From Planctomycetia bacterium (GTDB lineage: Bacteria; Planctomycetota; Planctomycetia; Pirellulales; PNKZ01): a DNA stretch of 64,000 nt. The stretch covers positions 124,001-188,000 of the forward strand of contig JAIOPP010000008.1 in assembly GCA_021413845.1 (NCBI GenBank), written 5' to 3'. The notes under the pieces are model-generated. The model ran no database searches. It was not told where the DNA came from and saw nothing but the letters and a program-made list of their open reading frames with translations. The position numbers and the translations under genes were made by a program. Positions 8,737 to 16,799 of this stretch are shown in pieces; the stretch's first letter is position 1; each line of letters starts with the position of its first letter.

Positions 8737-9702
8737 TCATCGCGAAGCGGAATCGCCGGTCGGGGTGTTGCGCTTGGTCGAGTGCAGCCGCCACCACGAC
8801 GCGAGCAGACCGCCGAGAAGATTCTGCATCACCCCGCTGAACACCGCGGGGACCGCGGCGAGGGGTTGCGTGGCGAAGTGCTTCTTCGCGAGCATCGCCG
8901 CCATGCCGCCGTTCTGCATGCCGACCTCGATCGACACGGTGCGCGCGATCTCCGTCGAATAGCCGAGCACTTTCGAGACGAGATAGCCGAGGAAGAAGCC
9001 GAGCACATGGAGCGCGAAGGCGGCGATCACGAGCTTGCCGAAATTCGCGGCGATCAGATCGGCGCTCGCGGCGACGATCCCCCCGGTAATTAAGCTCAGC
9101 GCCACGACGGAGATCGGCGGGCCGAACGGAGCGACCCGCGCCACTCCTTTCGGAAACAGCCAGTTGCACACGACCCCGATGACGACCGGAACCACGACGG
9201 CTTGCAACGTCGACACGCATAAGCCCCACGCATCGACCGGCACATACTGACCGGCGAGCGTGCTGCACCATAGCGGTGTAAAGATAAACGCGAGCAGCGT
9301 CGATGCCATCGTCAACACGACCGACAGGGCGACGTTCGCGTCGGCAAGAAACGTGATCATGTTCGATGCCAAACCGCCGGGGCAACTCGCCACGAGGATC
9401 AATCCCACGGCGAAGCCCGGCTCCAACTGCAATATCCAAGCTACGAACCAGCCGATGAGCGGCATCAGCGTATACTGCGAGGCGAAACCGAGCGCCACCG
9501 AACTCGGCATCTTGAGGATGCCGCGAAAGTCGTCGATGCTCAAAGTCAGCCCCATGCCGAGCATGGAGACGCTCAGCGCCCAGACGATCCATTGGCCCGC
9601 GAACCAGAGGAGCATGTCGGGCCGATAATAGCCGACGACCGCCGTAGCGAGGAGCCAAACGGGATACAAGTTCGTGAACCAGCCCAAGAGGCGATAGATC
9701 AT
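8737..9702 (-). CDS. Bile acid:sodium symporter family transporter
   Basis: 321 aa with about nine to ten hydrophobic segments and no signal peptide. The family signatures include GMGLTLSIDDF near residue 50, the conserved CPGGLASNMITFLADANVALSV stretch (here from about residue 112) and IEVGMQNGGMAAML near residue 262, both parts of the sodium/substrate site in the BASS family. In bacteria these import organic acids, pantoate or similar anions; the substrate is not deducible here. Stands alone on its strand, convergent with the amidohydrolase gene. Confidence 0.85.
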   Translation of the reverse strand: MIYRLLGWFTNLYPVWLLATAVVGYYRPDMLLWFAGQWIVWALSVSMLGMGLTLSIDDFRGILKMPSSVALGFASQYTLMPLIGWFVAWILQLEPGFAVGLILVASCPGGLASNMITFLADANVALSVVLTMASTLLAFIFTPLWCSTLAGQYVPVDAWGLCVSTLQAVVVPVVIGVVCNWLFPKGVARVAPFGPPISVVALSLITGGIVAASADLIAANFGKLVIAAFALHVLGFFLGYLVSKVLGYSTEIARTVSIEVGMQNGGMAAMLAKKHFATQPLAAVPAVFSGVMQNLLGGLLASWWRLHSTKRNTPTGDSASR

Positions 9703-9976
9703 AGAGACCGGAAAAGGTTGAGTTTCGGATGTGGGTTACACGGGACTGGTTGGCACGAGGCGTTCGCGAGGCGGAGTCGCCGCTAGTCTATCGCCGGCGG
9801 CTCGCGCCGCAACACAGCCGGCGATATTCACGCAGCCGAACGACTCGAGGCGGCGGATTTCATTCGCACCGGCGCGGCTCCCGTTCTACAATCGCGAAAA
9901 CTTTCGCCGGCCCGCGCTAGGTCGTACCATGCCGGTCGCTTCGCCCCCTTAAGCTTTCTTACGAAAGTAATTCATC

Positions 9977-10909
9977 ATGCTCTTTCGACTTCGCTCTTAC
10001 GCGTTCTCGCTCCTTCTTCTCGCCTCCTCCGGCACGGCGCACGCTGCCGAGGCGCTGTGGATCGCCACGCCGCTGACTCCCGAAAACGGGTTCACGACCG
10101 GCATCGAAGGCCCGGGCTGCGATGCGGCCGGCAACATCTATGCCGTGAACTTCGAGAAGCAAGGAACGATCGGCAGGACCACGCCGGACGGCAAGACCGA
10201 GATCTTCGTCCAGTTGCCCCAACTCGGCCCGAAGAAGACGCAAAGCGTCGGCAACGGCATCGTCTTCGATCGGGCCGGCATGATGTACGTGGCCGACTAC
10301 GTCAACCATAACGTTCTTCGCGTCGATCCGAAGACGCGCGAAGTCACGGTCTTCGGGCACGACGATAGCTTCAGTCAGCCGAACGACGTCGCCATCGGAC
10401 CCGACGATGTGATCTTCTGCGCCGATCCGAATTGGGGCACCAGCGCCGGGCAGATCTTTCGCGTCGATCGGAGCGGCACGATCACGCGCGTGGCCGAGAA
10501 ACAAGGAACCACGAACGGCATCGAAGTAAGTCCCGACGGCAAGTGGCTCTACACGAACGAGAGCGTGCAGCGCGGCGTGTGGGCCTTTCCGATCTCGGCC
10601 GACGGCAAACTCGGCGAGCGTAAACTGGTGAAACAGTTCGAGGGCTTCGGCTTCGACGGCATGCGTTGCGACGTCGACGGCAATCTCTACGTCACGCGCC
10701 ACGGCAAAGGAACGGTCGTCGTGCTCTCGCCGCAGGGGGAAGTGCTACACGAAGTCGACGTGCTCGGCAAGTCGCCGAGCAACATCTGCTTCGGCGGACC
10801 CGACGGCCGGACGGCTTATGTCACGGAAGTCGAACACCGGCGGCTGGTTTCGTTCCGCACCGATCGGCCCGGCTTGGCTTGGCAACGGTGGCAGGAAAGC
10901 AAGAAGTAA
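9977..10909 (+). CDS. Secreted SMP-30/gluconolactonase-like beta-propeller
   Basis: 310 aa with signal peptide (MLFRLRSYAFSLLLLASSGT). Propeller repeats with the SMP-30/LRE pattern: EGPGCDAAGNIYAVNF, NGIVFDRAGMMYVADY, NDVAIGPDDVIFCADP, NGIEVSPDGKWLYTNE, and a final FDGMRCDVDGNLYVTRHG. Such proteins are lactonases acting on sugar or aromatic lactones and bind a divalent cation. The stop-codon region is duplicated (AAGAAGTAAGCGCGAAGAAGTAA). A second family member is at 15576. Confidence 0.83.
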   Translation: MLFRLRSYAFSLLLLASSGTAHAAEALWIATPLTPENGFTTGIEGPGCDAAGNIYAVNFEKQGTIGRTTPDGKTEIFVQLPQLGPKKTQSVGNGIVFDRAGMMYVADYVNHNVLRVDPKTREVTVFGHDDSFSQPNDVAIGPDDVIFCADPNWGTSAGQIFRVDRSGTITRVAEKQGTTNGIEVSPDGKWLYTNESVQRGVWAFPISADGKLGERKLVKQFEGFGFDGMRCDVDGNLYVTRHGKGTVVVLSPQGEVLHEVDVLGKSPSNICFGGPDGRTAYVTEVEHRRLVSFRTDRPGLAWQRWQESKK

Positions 10910-10922
10910 GCGCGAAGAAGTA
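10900..10922 (+). repeat. Duplicated stop-codon region AAGAAGTAA
   Basis: The last codons and stop of the propeller gene (AAGAAGTAA) occur again after 5 nt, in an out-of-gene copy. A similar multiplication is seen at the 3' end of the TolQ-like gene near 54760. Confidence 0.6.
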
Positions 10923-11089
10923 AACAGATCGGCGATCTGTCTATTCGCCGTAAGCAGTCGGTAGATCGGCGGAAAGTCGTCGTTCAAACGGCAATCTGCT
11001 TGCTGCCGCCTCGCCGCTTCACTATCAATGGGGAATCCACACCGGCCTCGCCCCTCGCTCGCCCACCGCTCTTTCCAAGGAACTCAGTC

Positions 11090-12049
11090 ATGAAATTCCA
11101 TTTACGTTTCGGGTTGCTATCGACCGCATTACTATTGTCCGCCATGTCGCTGACCGCCACGTCGCTAATGGCCGACGAACCGAAGCCGGCCGCGAAATCG
11201 CGCGACGGCGCGACTAAGCCGAGCGAAGCCGCCCCGAGCGGCGAGCGCAAGCCGAACGCCGAGGCTCCGCGCGGCGAGCGACAAACCGACGGCCGACGAG
11301 GCGGGGCACGCTCCCTGTTTCCCGACGAGGTGAAGCTCACCGCCGAGCAACTCACGAAGCTCGAAGAACTGCAAACCAAAATCAATACGCAAGCTACCGA
11401 ACTCTCGAAAAAGCGCGACGCGATTTTGACCGACGAACAGAGGACGGCTCGCGACGGAGCGTATAAGAAGATGCGCGAAGGAAACCTGAGCCGCCAAGAG
11501 GCCGCCGATCTGATCGCTACGGCAGTGAAGCCGACCGCCGAGCAAAAAACCAAGCTCGATGCGGTCGAAGAAGAGGCCAGGAAACTCCGCGGCGATGCCG
11601 AGACGCAACGACTGGCGCTCCTCACCCCCGAGCAGAAGACGACGTATCGCAAGGTGCAGGCGACCCGCGATTTGGAGCGCATGTTTGCTATGCCGGGTGA
11701 CTTTACCTTGACCGATGAGCAGAAGAAGGGCTTGAAGACGCTGCAAGACGAACTCATCGGCGAGCTTACGGCTGCGACCGAAAAGCGCGACGTGATTCTT
11801 ACCGACGAACGCAAGGCCGCTCGCGAGGCGGCGTATAAAGATATTCGTGAAAACAACAAGGATCGCCAAGCCGCGGCGGAAGCGCTCGATGCTGCTTTGA
11901 AGTTAACCGATGCCGAGAAGTCGGAGCTGAGCGCCAGCGAGCAAAAGTTGAACGAGCTACGGCAGAAGATCCAGGAGCGGAAGCTTGCGCTGCTCACGGC
12001 GGAGCAGAAGCAAGAGTTCGAAAAGAAATTCGGCTCACGCTCGCGCTAA
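11090..12049 (+). CDS. Exported protein of two tandem helical repeats, 319 aa
   Basis: The start at 11090 gives a signal peptide (MKFHLRFGLLSTALLLSAMS) after CCAAGGAA. An Arg/Ala/Pro-rich linker (to about residue 75) is followed by two copies of a charged helical unit of about 110 residues. Copy 1 has LTAEQLTKLEELQTKI, KKRDAILTDEQRTAR and LLTPEQKTTY. Copy 2 has LTDEQKKGLKTLQDEL, EKRDVILTDERKAAR and LLTAEQKQEF. The pattern recalls Spy/CpxP-like periplasmic helical proteins, but I cannot place it in that family. A possible promoter is TTGCTG (11000) - 17 nt - TATCAA (11023). Confidence 0.72.
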   Translation: MKFHLRFGLLSTALLLSAMSLTATSLMADEPKPAAKSRDGATKPSEAAPSGERKPNAEAPRGERQTDGRRGGARSLFPDEVKLTAEQLTKLEELQTKINTQATELSKKRDAILTDEQRTARDGAYKKMREGNLSRQEAADLIATAVKPTAEQKTKLDAVEEEARKLRGDAETQRLALLTPEQKTTYRKVQATRDLERMFAMPGDFTLTDEQKKGLKTLQDELIGELTAATEKRDVILTDERKAAREAAYKDIRENNKDRQAAAEALDAALKLTDAEKSELSASEQKLNELRQKIQERKLALLTAEQKQEFEKKFGSRSR

Positions 12050-12080
12050 ACGCGACTTGTCCCGAAAGGCTCCCCTAAGT

Positions 12081-13070
12081 TCACTGCTTCTCAAGCTGCC
12101 TCACGACGAACTCCGCGGCCGCATGGTATGCCTCGACGACCTTCTTCCGGTCGGCGTTGGGGAGCCCGTGCTCGGCTCCTGCGAAGCGGATGAGGCGATG
12201 TTCGACGCCGTGCCGCGCGAGTTGTTCGGTCATCCGTACCGACGACTCGAACGGCACGTCGGTATCGGCCTCGCCGTGCAGCATGATCGTCGGCGGATAG
12301 TCGGGCGTCACGTTTCGTTCAGGCACAAATGGCGTAAACATCGCCGACTGCTCGCGCGGATTCCAGCCGGTGACGGTTTCGGCCCAAGTGCCGGAGCGGC
12401 GCGCATATTGATACACGGCGCCGCCGTCTCCTTTGCGCTCCCGCGCATCCGAGACCGGCGGACCGAGCGCTACTTTCGCCGCTTCTTCCGGCGATGTTTT
12501 CTGCGCGGCGTTGTGGCACGCGTGCTTGCTCGCTTCAAACGTCCACGGGCCGCCGAGGTCGCCGTAACCCCACAACGAGACCAGCGCCACCGGCCTCGGG
12601 TTCACCCGATAGCCCGTGACGAACGTCAAGTATCCTCCCGCCGAACCTCCGCAAACCGCGACCCGTTTCGGGTCGGCGGCGAACAGTTCCGGACCGGAAG
12701 CACGGACCCATCGAAACGCGTCGGTCACGTCGTCGACGATCGCGGGGAGTTTGGTTTCCGGAGCGAGGCGATAATCGATGGAAACGATCGCATAACCGCG
12801 CGGCAGAAACTCTTCGCGCATCCAATTCGGCACTCCGGTTCGGTAGCCGTTGATCAACGCCCCGCCGTGAATCCAAACGACGACCGGCCGCGGCGTCTTC
12901 GTTTTCTCGCGCATCAGCACATCGGCCTTGATCTCCAACGTGCCGACCTGCTTATAGACGAACGTCTCCAGCAGAAAGTCGGGCTTTGTCGCGACGGGCT
13001 TTTCCTGCGCCGCGGCGTGTGACGTCAAACTCGCGAGCACGATCGGTAACGAGAGAAAACGGAGATGCAT
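12081..13070 (-). CDS. Exported alpha/beta-hydrolase (esterase/lipase-like)
   Basis: 329 aa; signal peptide (MHLRFLSLPIVLASLTSHAAA) and GAGGT about 8 nt before the ATG. The oxyanion motif IHGGALI is near residue 68, the nucleophile elbow GGSAGGY near residue 142, Asp in HGEADTDV and His in GAEHGL, so the triad appears intact. Same broad family as the 3799-4827 esterase but not a close copy. Ester substrate unknown. Lies 36 nt downstream of the amidase gene on the same strand, so probably cotranscribed. Confidence 0.84.
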   Translation of the reverse strand: MHLRFLSLPIVLASLTSHAAAQEKPVATKPDFLLETFVYKQVGTLEIKADVLMREKTKTPRPVVVWIHGGALINGYRTGVPNWMREEFLPRGYAIVSIDYRLAPETKLPAIVDDVTDAFRWVRASGPELFAADPKRVAVCGGSAGGYLTFVTGYRVNPRPVALVSLWGYGDLGGPWTFEASKHACHNAAQKTSPEEAAKVALGPPVSDARERKGDGGAVYQYARRSGTWAETVTGWNPREQSAMFTPFVPERNVTPDYPPTIMLHGEADTDVPFESSVRMTEQLARHGVEHRLIRFAGAEHGLPNADRKKVVEAYHAAAEFVVRQLEKQ

Positions 13071-13106
13071 GACGCAGACCTCGGTTAAGAAAATGAGCCG
13101 CCAGTT

Positions 13107-14516
13107 TTAGGAAAGTTCGGGACGTCGCTCGGCCCAGGGTTGGATTTGCTCCCAAGCCCGCGCGGCTTGCAGAACCACGGCATCGGCGAAGCGCCGACCG
13201 ACGATCTGCAAGCCGACCGGCAAGCCGGCCCGAGTTCGACCGCACGGCACGCTGATCGCCGGTTGGCCCGTCAGGTTGAAGCCATACGTGAACGGGCTCC
13301 AGCGCAACTCGGCCCCGTCGACGCCGGCCGGCAGCTCCGGTCGATTTCGACCGATCACGAACGGCGGCACCGCCACGGTCGGCGTCACCAGCAGATCGAA
13401 GCGCTCGAAGACGGCACGCGTTTGTTGCCACACGCCGTTGCGCTCGACGAGCGCGTTCACGTAGTCGACGGCCGAGAGCTTCAGCCCCCGCTCGGCGACC
13501 GGCACGAGGCCCGGATCGAGCAAGTTTTTCTTTTCGGCGAAACCATTCGCCACGCGCGCCCCGATGCCGCCGTAGAAGAACACGGTCCAACAGTCGTAAG
13601 GGTCTTTCCATTTCAACTCGACTTCTTCGACCGTCGCTCCTGCTGCGGCTAAGTGACGAGCCGCATCGGCACACAGCGCCGCAACTTCGGGCTCGACCCA
13701 GGCGTAGCCGAGGTCGTCGCTATAGGCGATGCGCAAGCCGCGAATCCCCGCGTCGAGCTGCGCAAGATAATCGCGCGGCGCAGCGGGGAGCGAGTTCGGG
13801 TCTCGTTCGTCGGGACCGGCGAGGACCTCCAACGTCAGAGCGGCGTCGGCCACGGTGCGCGTCAACGGGCCGGTATGCCGCAACGAGTCGACGCCGGTCG
13901 CGGGATAATTCGGCACGCGCCCGAACGACGGTTTCAGGCCGACGAGCTCGCAGAACGAAGCGGGAATGCGAAGCGAACCGCCGCCGTCGGTGCCGATGCC
14001 GATCGGCCCTAGGCCGGCTGCAACCGCACTTGCGCCGCCGCCGCTGCTGCCGCCGGGCGTAAGCTCCGTGTTCCACGGATTGCGCGTAACGCCGAACACG
14101 CGGTTCTCGGTGACTCCCTTCCAACCGAACTCCGGCGTATTCGTTTGGCCGAGCAAGATTGCGCCGGCGCGGCGCATCCGCTCGACGCTCGGGGCGTCTT
14201 CGGCGGCGATATTGTTTTCGAAGAGCTTCGAGCCGGAAGTCGTGCGCACACCCTTGGTCGGCAGCAAGTCTTTAATCGAGACCGGCACGCCGTGCAACGG
14301 GCCGAGCTTGTCGCCGCGCATCACGGCCGCTTCCGCTTCGCGCGCCGAGCGCAAGGCTGCGTCGGCGGTGAGCGTGCAAAAGGCATTCAGCCGCGGGTTG
14401 AGTCGTTCGATCCGTTCGAGCACCGTCTTCACGACCTCGACCGGCGAGACTTGCTTCTCCCGCACCGCCGCGGCCAACTCGACCGCCGATAAGTAACAAA
14501 GCTCTTCGGCGTTCAT
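13107..14516 (-). CDS. Amidase-signature family amidohydrolase
   Basis: 469 aa, cytoplasmic (no signal peptide). All parts of the Ser-cisSer-Lys triad are visible: Lys in VSIKDL near residue 82, the amidase signature with cis-Ser in GGSSGGGASAVAAG near residue 155, and the nucleophile Ser in TDGGGSLRIPA near residue 180. The length suits stand-alone amidases as well as GatA; no gatB or gatC is nearby, and a general aliphatic or aryl amidase is more likely than GatA. Upstream of the esterase at 12081 in the same direction. Confidence 0.85.
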   Translation of the reverse strand: MNAEELCYLSAVELAAAVREKQVSPVEVVKTVLERIERLNPRLNAFCTLTADAALRSAREAEAAVMRGDKLGPLHGVPVSIKDLLPTKGVRTTSGSKLFENNIAAEDAPSVERMRRAGAILLGQTNTPEFGWKGVTENRVFGVTRNPWNTELTPGGSSGGGASAVAAGLGPIGIGTDGGGSLRIPASFCELVGLKPSFGRVPNYPATGVDSLRHTGPLTRTVADAALTLEVLAGPDERDPNSLPAAPRDYLAQLDAGIRGLRIAYSDDLGYAWVEPEVAALCADAARHLAAAGATVEEVELKWKDPYDCWTVFFYGGIGARVANGFAEKKNLLDPGLVPVAERGLKLSAVDYVNALVERNGVWQQTRAVFERFDLLVTPTVAVPPFVIGRNRPELPAGVDGAELRWSPFTYGFNLTGQPAISVPCGRTRAGLPVGLQIVGRRFADAVVLQAARAWEQIQPWAERRPELS

Positions 14517-14740
14517 CGTGTTCTTTCGCTGCGACCGAGGGCGAAGTCATGACGAAAGTGTAAGTGACGCGAAGCGACGACGCAAAGTCGGCCGGCGAAC
14601 CAAGATTCTCCTCGAAAGATCGTTCGCAACGCATCGACGACCGTGAAAATCATTGAACCCGACCGTCGCTTTAGTTAGGGTGTCGAGTTCCTAGCTGGTG
14701 CCGAACCAGATCTGCCGTCGAAGATTTCCGTGGAAAGCCG

Positions 14741-15526
14741 ATGCCGATGAATGTTCTCGACTCGTTTCGTCTCGATGGTCGCCGCGCGGTCGTTACCGGC
14801 GGGTCGCGCGGCTTGGGGCTGGAGATGGCTCGCGCGCTCGGTCAAGCCGGCGCCGAGTTGGTGCTCGTCGGCAGAGACGAAGAGCATTTGAAACAAGCGC
14901 GCGAGGTTCTTACAAGCGAAGGGCTGCGCGTCTCGACCGTGGCTGCCGATCTCGGGGTGCCCGACGAGGCCGAGCGGTTGTGCGAGCGGCTGCTGCGCGA
15001 GTTCGATCCGATCGACATTCTGGTGAACAACGTCGGCGGCCGGCGCATCAACATCCCGACGGAAGACTTGCCGCTGGCCGACTGGCAAAAGATCATCGAT
15101 TTGAATCTGACCCATGCGTTTCTCTGCACGAAGCTCCTCGGCGGCGCGATGCTGAAACGCCGGCGCGGCCGAATCATCAACGTCTCTTCGATCTCCGGTA
15201 TGTGGGCCGGCCGGGCGATGCGCGGACGGGCGTACGAGACATCAAAGGCCGCTCTGACGATGTTCACCAAGGCCGTCGCCGCCGATTGGGCGCAGTACGG
15301 CGTCACGGTGAACGCCATCGCGCCGGGCCCCTTTCTCACCGAAGCCAACCGCCGCTGGATCGGCGAGCGGCCGGAGTTTAAGAGCGAGGTCGAGGCGCTG
15401 ATTCCGATGGCTCGTTGGGGCGAGCCGCACGAGATCGGCGGCCTGGCCGTGTATCTCGCGAGCGACGCGTCGAGCTTTATGACCGGTTCGGTCGTCGTGA
15501 TCGACGGCGGCAAATTACTTTGGTAG
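14741..15526 (+). CDS. Short-chain dehydrogenase/reductase
   Basis: 261 aa classical SDR. Cofactor motif TGGSRGLG (residues 19-26), structural NNVGG near residue 93, and the Asn-Ser-Tyr-Lys tetrad (NLTH, SSISG, YETSK). C-terminal FMTGSVVVIDGG is typical. The short loops and ARWGEPHEIGG region are like sugar or acyl reductases such as gluconate 5-dehydrogenase, but substrate cannot be told. ATG codons at 14741 and 14747 are both possible. An SMP-30-like lactonase gene follows 49 nt downstream, which fits a sugar-acid oxidation pair (inference). Confidence 0.85.
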   Translation: MPMNVLDSFRLDGRRAVVTGGSRGLGLEMARALGQAGAELVLVGRDEEHLKQAREVLTSEGLRVSTVAADLGVPDEAERLCERLLREFDPIDILVNNVGGRRINIPTEDLPLADWQKIIDLNLTHAFLCTKLLGGAMLKRRRGRIINVSSISGMWAGRAMRGRAYETSKAALTMFTKAVAADWAQYGVTVNAIAPGPFLTEANRRWIGERPEFKSEVEALIPMARWGEPHEIGGLAVYLASDASSFMTGSVVVIDGGKLLW

Positions 15527-15575
15527 CGTGACGACCACTTCTTTCAGCCGACTTGAAATTTCGCCTTGAGGTAAC

Positions 15576-16637
15576 ATGATGAAAAACCACGGTTACGCAT
15601 TCTCGATCGTTTGCCTAGTGCTCTTCCGCTCGGCCCTCGTCTCGGCCGAAGTTCCGGCACCGACCGGCGACACGATCGTCGCCCCCGATGCGAAGTGGGA
15701 GTTGCTCTACACGCGCACTGCGAACATCAAAGGGGGCCTGACGGAAGGGCCGGCCGTCGCTCCGGACGGCAGCATCTACTTCTCCGACATTCCTTTCGGC
15801 CACGACCGGGGGCTGATCGTGCGCTTCGATCCGAAGCTCAAGCAAAACACGATCTTCAGTGAAGACAGCGGCAAGTCGAATGGCCTCGTCTTCGATCTCC
15901 AAGGTCGGCTGCTGGCTTGCGAAGGAGCCGGCCAGGGAGGGCGTTGCGTTAGTCGTTGGGACATCAAGCAGAAGACGAAGACCTCGGTCGTCGACGGCAT
16001 CAACGGCAAACGCTTCAACGCCCCGAACGATATCTGCATCGATCGAGACGGCCGCATCTACTTCACCGACCCGAAGTATTTGGGGGACGAGCCGATGGAG
16101 CTGAAGCACATGGCCGTGTATTGCATCGAGCCTTCCGGCGCGATTCGCGAAATCACGCACGAAGTCGCCAAGCCGAACGGCCTCGCGATCAGTCCCGACG
16201 GCAAGGTGCTCTACGTCGCCGATCACGACAACGGCAGCGTCGACGTCACGAAGCCCGGCCCTCCGAAGGCCGGCGCGATGAAGATCTACGCCTTTCCGCT
16301 CGGCGGCAACGGTTCGGTCGACGGACCGCGCCGCACGATCGTCGACTTCGGCGACAAGAAAGGTTGCGATGGGATGACCGTCGATGCCGCAGGCCATGTT
16401 TATCTCACGGTTCGCGAGCCGTCGCGGCCGGGCATCATGGTCGTCGACGGCGACGGCAAGGAAATCGCCTTCATTCCGACCGGCGCTGCGAACCAGTCGG
16501 GCGAGGCCGTGGTCGGCCTGCCGAGCAACGTCGAGTTCGGCATCGGCGAAGAAGCGAACGTACTCTACGCGACGATCGATCTGAGCCTCGCGCGCATCCC
16601 GCTCAAGGCCCGTGGATTCCATGTGCAGTACCCGTAG
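15576..16637 (+). CDS. Secreted SMP-30/gluconolactonase-like protein
   Basis: 353 aa; signal peptide after two adjacent ATGs (15576 and 15579), preceded by TTGAGGTAAC. Domain features of SMP-30/gluconolactonases are clear: TEGPAVAPDGSIYFSD, NGLVFDLQGRLLACEG, NAPNDICIDRDGRIYFTDP (metal Asn/Asp), PNGLAISPDGKVLYVAD and DGMTVDAAGHVYLT. Expected to hydrolyse sugar lactones in the periplasm. Follows the SDR gene, so the two may form a small oxidation/lactone-opening unit. Related to, but clearly different from, 9977-10909. Confidence 0.87.
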   Translation: MMKNHGYAFSIVCLVLFRSALVSAEVPAPTGDTIVAPDAKWELLYTRTANIKGGLTEGPAVAPDGSIYFSDIPFGHDRGLIVRFDPKLKQNTIFSEDSGKSNGLVFDLQGRLLACEGAGQGGRCVSRWDIKQKTKTSVVDGINGKRFNAPNDICIDRDGRIYFTDPKYLGDEPMELKHMAVYCIEPSGAIREITHEVAKPNGLAISPDGKVLYVADHDNGSVDVTKPGPPKAGAMKIYAFPLGGNGSVDGPRRTIVDFGDKKGCDGMTVDAAGHVYLTVREPSRPGIMVVDGDGKEIAFIPTGAANQSGEAVVGLPSNVEFGIGEEANVLYATIDLSLARIPLKARGFHVQYP

Positions 16638-16799
16638 CGAAAACGGCGGTAAACCATCGTTTCTACGGCAAATACGGTGAAAACGGACTCGGCATTCGAC
16701 GTCCGCCGGGGGCTGCTATAATAGGTTTCTCGCAGCGCCTCATTCGACTTTGCGCCGCGCTCGACTTCCCGCCACCGCCCCCCCAGCCGTGAACTTTCG

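Noticed and set aside
10924-10942. ACAGATC-GGC-GATCTGT inverted repeat after the SMP-30-like gene as a terminator
   Set aside because: Only a 7-bp stem and no T-tract follows; too weak to call.
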